A DNA stretch of 14,348 nt from Actinomycetes bacterium (GTDB lineage Bacteria; Actinomycetota; Acidimicrobiia; Acidimicrobiales; Palsa-688), in assembly GCA_021816565.1 (NCBI GenBank), contig JAKAXN010000080.1, forward strand, positions 1 through 14,348, given 5' to 3'. Positions 11,425 to 14,348 of this stretch are shown here, piece after piece. Each line of letters opens with the position of its first letter. Positions within the stretch are counted from its first letter, which is position 1. A program made the translations under genes and the position numbers. The notes beneath the pieces were generated by a model. The model had not been told where the DNA came from and made no database searches. It saw only the letters and a list, made by a program, of their open reading frames with translations.

Positions 11425-14295
11425 TCAGGACCCGGGCGTGAAGGCCCGCCGCTTGGGCTTGACCGGGCGCATCAGGAACTCCGGCCGGCGCTGACCGCCG
11501 GGGCCGGTGGTGGCCCGGGTCATGGCCAGCCACTCCTGGTACACCTGGCGGGACCGCTGCCGGTCGACGAAGACGTCGCCGTAGCGGTCGTCGGGCTGCA
11601 CCGGGCTGAGCGACACCTTCTGCAGCCAGCAGTTCATCCCCGACAGCGGGTCGGGCTGGACCCCGAAGGTGAGGTTCTGGTGCACCCCGGGGTCGGTCCA
11701 GAAGATCCGCTCCGAGTCCGGATCGGAGGACTGGAACGGCTGGACCCCGCTGCGGTAGCGCAGCATCCAGGTGTCGGGGCCGCCCGGGTGGGTGATGTCG
11801 ACCTGGCCGGTAACCCAGCGGCTGCCGTCGTTGTCGTGCAGGCGCCAGCGGCCCATGTGGTGGCTGAGGGCGCACACCCCGGGGCGGATGGCCTCGGTCA
11901 CCCACACCCGCACCACGAAGTAGCCGATGGTGGTGTTGACCCGGACCAGGTCGCCGGTGGCGATCCGGTGGCGGCGGGCGTCGTCGGGGTTGAGCCAGAG
12001 AGGGTGGCTGTTGGCGATCTCGTTGAGGTACTTGGCGTTGCCGGAGCGGGTGTGGATGAGCACCGGCAGGCGGAACGTGGGCACCAGGACCATCTGGCCG
12101 GCGCCGAGGTCGATCTGGCGCTTCGAGACGTGGGACTCGATGTAGCCGGGGGTGGCGTACTCCGGCCAGCCCCAGTCCCGCATGGCCGTGGAGTAGATCT
12201 CCAGCCGCCGCGACGGGGTCGGGTAGCCGAAGGTGACGGTACCGTCCTCGTGGCGCAGCCCCACCGATCCGGCCTCGCCGATGAGCGGCGGCTCCGAGTC
12301 CGGGCCGGCCGGGCGGCGCAGCACCCCGTGCTCGTCGGGCTCGGCGCCGTCGGTCTCCGCCTGGTCGAGGCGGCGCTCGTCCAGACGGTAGAGGGCCTCA
12401 CCCACCGATACCGCCCCGAACTTGCGCATGTAGCCGAGCGGGGTGAGCCCGGCCTCGGCGGCCTTCTCGGGCAGCCCGGGCACCGAGTTCTCGAACATCC
12501 AGCGGTAGTACTCGTCCACCGTGACCTTCTCGCCGGGCCGGTAGGGCGACTCGAAGAAGCGGCGGATACCGAGGGCGCCATCGGGGTCGATACGCCACGA
12601 CAGCTCGAACCAGAACTCGTTCTCCTCCCAGACCTCCCCCGGGTTGGCGTCGCGGGTGTCACCGACCGGATGGCCCATCTTCTCCATGGCCACCCGGCGC
12701 ACCGGTTGGCGGAAGCTGAGCCACTTGCCGGCGTGGGTCTCGTAGGACATGGTGTCGTGGCGCTCCGGGGCGTGGCCCATGGGGAGCACGTAGTCCGCGA
12801 AGGTGGCGGTCTCCGACCAGGTGGGGGTCAGGGCCACGTGCAGGCCCACCTTCTTCGCGTCGGTGAGCGCATCCAGCCAGGTGAAGCCGTCCGGGGCGGT
12901 CCAGATGGGGTTCCAGACCCGGGAGAAGTACACCTCCAGCTTGCCCCGGCCCTCCTCCAGGAAGTGGGGCAGCAGGATGGACATCTCGTTGGTGGCCATC
13001 GGGTACTCCCGCGGCCAGGTCAGCTCGTTCCAGTGGTCGTGACCCTCGGGCATGTTCGGCCCCTTGGGGATGAACTTGTCCCACCCGTTGGGGCTGGTAC
13101 CGCCCACGGTGCCGATGCTGCCGGTCAGGGCCAGGAGGAACCACATGGCCCGGGCGACCTGCCAGCCCCCCAGGTTGCCGGCGCAGGCCGAGCGCCACAC
13201 GTGCGCCGACAGCCGGTGATCGCAGCCGGCCACCAGACGGGCCAGCTCCTCCAACTGCCTGACGTCGATCTGGGCCTCCTCGGCGGCGAAGTCGAAGGTG
13301 AACTCGGCGTAGTCGGCTTCCAGACGGTCGAGGAACACCTCGAAGTCGTCGGCGGGGGCGTCGGGATGGACGTTGGCCATGTACTCGGGCCAGTTGAACC
13401 AGCGCCGCATGTAATCCGCGTCTATCTGGCGGGTGCGCAGCAGGTACGACGCCACCGCCAGCAGGATCGCCGCCTCCGACCCCGGCCACGGGGACATCCA
13501 CAGATCGGAGTGGGCCGCGGTGTTCGACAGGCGGGGGTCGATGACCACCAGCTTGGCCCCGTCCAGCTTGCCCTCCATGATCCGCTGGGCGTGGGGGTTG
13601 AAGTAGTGGCCGGTCTCCAGGTGGCTCGACAGCAGCAGGATGACCTTGGCGTTGGCGTGGTCGGGGCTGGGCCGGTCGTAGCCGGTCCACAGGGTCATGC
13701 CGAAGCGGGCGCCCGACGAGCACACATTGGTGTGGCTGTTGTGGCCGTCCACCCCCCACGCCTGGAGGAACCGCTCGGCGAAGCCGTCCTCGCCGGGACG
13801 GCCCACGTGGTACATGACCTCCTCGTGGCGGCCCTCGCTGATGGCCCGGCGGATCCGCCCGGCGATGTCGTCGAGGGCCTCGTCCCAGCTGACCTGCTCC
13901 CACTCGCCACTGCCCCGCTCCCCCACCCGGCGCAACGGGTGCAGGATCCGCTCGGGGTCGTCGAGCTGGTTGACGGTGGCCGGCCCCTTGGCGCAGTTGC
14001 GCCCCCGCGAACCGGGGTGGGCCGGGTTGCCCTCCAGCTTGCGGATGGACAGGTCCGACTTGTCCACATAGGCCAGCAGCCCACAGCCCGACTCGCAGTT
14101 GAAGCAGGTGGTCGGCACCAGCATGTACTCGTGCGGCACCTTGCGGGGGTGGGCCCGGGCGTCGTGCTCGACGTGGTGGTCCCAGTTCTCCACCGGGGGG
14201 AAGTTGGACAGCCCTTCGTGACGGCGGGCCCCCGGCAGCTCGACGCCGGTGGGGCTGGACGGCGGGGCGGCCGGCCCGGGGCGGGTCTGGCTCAT
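11425..14295 (-). CDS. Molybdopterin oxidoreductase catalytic subunit with N-terminal 4Fe-4S site
   Basis: This 956-residue catalytic subunit belongs to the DMSO-reductase superfamily. The N-terminal cluster motif is C64-x2-C67-x3-C71-x29-C101 (CFNCESGCG ... GRNCAKG), with K103 as the usual electron-transfer lysine. TNVCSSGARFG places Cys192 as the likely molybdenum ligand. The C-terminal cofactor domain (about 740 to 900) includes PTFRLPVLIHTRSGNAKYLN. The NCAKGPATVNQ region and the C-terminal DPLSGMNCWLQKV remind me of phenylacetyl-CoA:acceptor oxidoreductase (PadB) relatives; this is recollection, not a search result. There is no Tat signal, so it is probably cytoplasmic. Iron-sulfur and membrane partners are expected beyond the right edge. 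The ATG at 14295 has a strong AAGGAGG 5 nt upstream; ATG at 14328 would add 11 residues and may overlap a preceding gene. Confidence 0.92.
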   Translation of the reverse strand: MSQTRPGPAAPPSSPTGVELPGARRHEGLSNFPPVENWDHHVEHDARAHPRKVPHEYMLVPTTCFNCESGCGLLAYVDKSDLSIRKLEGNPAHPGSRGRNCAKGPATVNQLDDPERILHPLRRVGERGSGEWEQVSWDEALDDIAGRIRRAISEGRHEEVMYHVGRPGEDGFAERFLQAWGVDGHNSHTNVCSSGARFGMTLWTGYDRPSPDHANAKVILLLSSHLETGHYFNPHAQRIMEGKLDGAKLVVIDPRLSNTAAHSDLWMSPWPGSEAAILLAVASYLLRTRQIDADYMRRWFNWPEYMANVHPDAPADDFEVFLDRLEADYAEFTFDFAAEEAQIDVRQLEELARLVAGCDHRLSAHVWRSACAGNLGGWQVARAMWFLLALTGSIGTVGGTSPNGWDKFIPKGPNMPEGHDHWNELTWPREYPMATNEMSILLPHFLEEGRGKLEVYFSRVWNPIWTAPDGFTWLDALTDAKKVGLHVALTPTWSETATFADYVLPMGHAPERHDTMSYETHAGKWLSFRQPVRRVAMEKMGHPVGDTRDANPGEVWEENEFWFELSWRIDPDGALGIRRFFESPYRPGEKVTVDEYYRWMFENSVPGLPEKAAEAGLTPLGYMRKFGAVSVGEALYRLDERRLDQAETDGAEPDEHGVLRRPAGPDSEPPLIGEAGSVGLRHEDGTVTFGYPTPSRRLEIYSTAMRDWGWPEYATPGYIESHVSKRQIDLGAGQMVLVPTFRLPVLIHTRSGNAKYLNEIANSHPLWLNPDDARRHRIATGDLVRVNTTIGYFVVRVWVTEAIRPGVCALSHHMGRWRLHDNDGSRWVTGQVDITHPGGPDTWMLRYRSGVQPFQSSDPDSERIFWTDPGVHQNLTFGVQPDPLSGMNCWLQKVSLSPVQPDDRYGDVFVDRQRSRQVYQEWLAMTRATTGPGGQRRPEFLMRPVKPKRRAFTPGS

Positions 14296-14300
14296 GGAGG

Positions 14301-14307
14301 CCTCCTT
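14301..14307 (-). promoter_or_regulatory. Strong ribosome binding site deciding the molybdoenzyme start
   Basis: AAGGAGG on the minus strand lies 5 nt before the ATG at 14295. It is the best Shine-Dalgarno in the window and favours MSQTR as the N-terminus over the in-frame ATG 33 nt upstream, which has only AGGA 12 nt away. Confidence 0.65.
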
Positions 14308-14348
14308 GGTGGTGACTGGGTCGTTCATGACAGGGGCACGTCCTGGCC

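Noticed and set aside
1..14348. An undescribed defence, mobile or CRISPR-like system
   Set aside because: I found no integrase, transposase, nuclease, toxin-antitoxin, repeat-spacer array or phage gene. The genes are ordinary metabolic families in a chromosomal-looking layout.
1..14348. tRNA, rRNA or other RNA genes
   Set aside because: No cloverleaf or conserved rRNA stretches were seen, and all gaps are short (the longest is about 230 bp).

Overview
The window is very GC-rich, densely coded DNA. GTG as well as ATG starts, short intergenic gaps, and several starts that look leaderless with a TANNNT-type -10 box all suggest an actinobacterium. The gene content (limonene-epoxide-hydrolase-like protein, FdhF/YdeP-type molybdoenzyme, Tat-exported glycosidase, tandem universal stress protein, nitronate monooxygenase) would suit a soil or aquatic member such as the Acidimicrobiia. 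That lineage is an inference; no rRNA or other marker gene is present. I count twelve protein genes, two of them at the window edges. I found no RNA genes, transposons, phage genes or CRISPR, and no stretch over 300 bases without a gene.

Layout, left to right. (1) 1-2256: the 5' part of an MFS transporter gene (minus) starts inside the stop codon of a limonene-1,2-epoxide-hydrolase-family gene (minus). An aldo/keto reductase gene (plus) diverges from the pair across 66 bp. (2) 2276-3349: a Gfo/Idh/MocA oxidoreductase (minus), convergent with the reductase. (3) 3421-5489: a 76-residue zinc-ribbon protein (plus), then, on the minus strand, a two-domain universal stress protein and an alpha/beta hydrolase whose nucleophile position holds Cys. 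A 22-bp tandem repeat separates the last two. (4) 5647-7929: an FdhF/YdeP-type molybdopterin oxidoreductase (plus), divergent from the hydrolase. (5) 7926-9029: a Tat-signal glycoside hydrolase (minus) whose stop codon shares the palindrome CTAG with the molybdoenzyme's stop. (6) 9259-11342: a nitronate monooxygenase (minus) and a CrtC/AttH-like lipocalin-fold protein (plus), divergent across 56 bp. (7) 11425-14295: a large 4Fe-4S molybdopterin oxidoreductase (minus), separated from gene 11 by a perfect 16-bp hairpin. It is probably part of an operon that continues beyond the right edge.

How the genes may work together. Most are redox or hydrolytic enzymes of secondary or catabolic metabolism, mostly as single genes or divergent pairs. 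The best-supported functional unit is the epoxide hydrolase plus transporter, joined by a GTGA overlap and possibly co-regulated with the divergent reductase. The two molybdoenzymes belong to different families and are not adjacent. The second probably works with iron-sulfur and membrane subunits outside the window. I see no convincing undescribed multi-gene system. The points most worth following are the recurring leaderless-promoter layout, the epoxide hydrolase/transporter module, the Cys-nucleophile hydrolase and the unassigned large molybdoenzyme.
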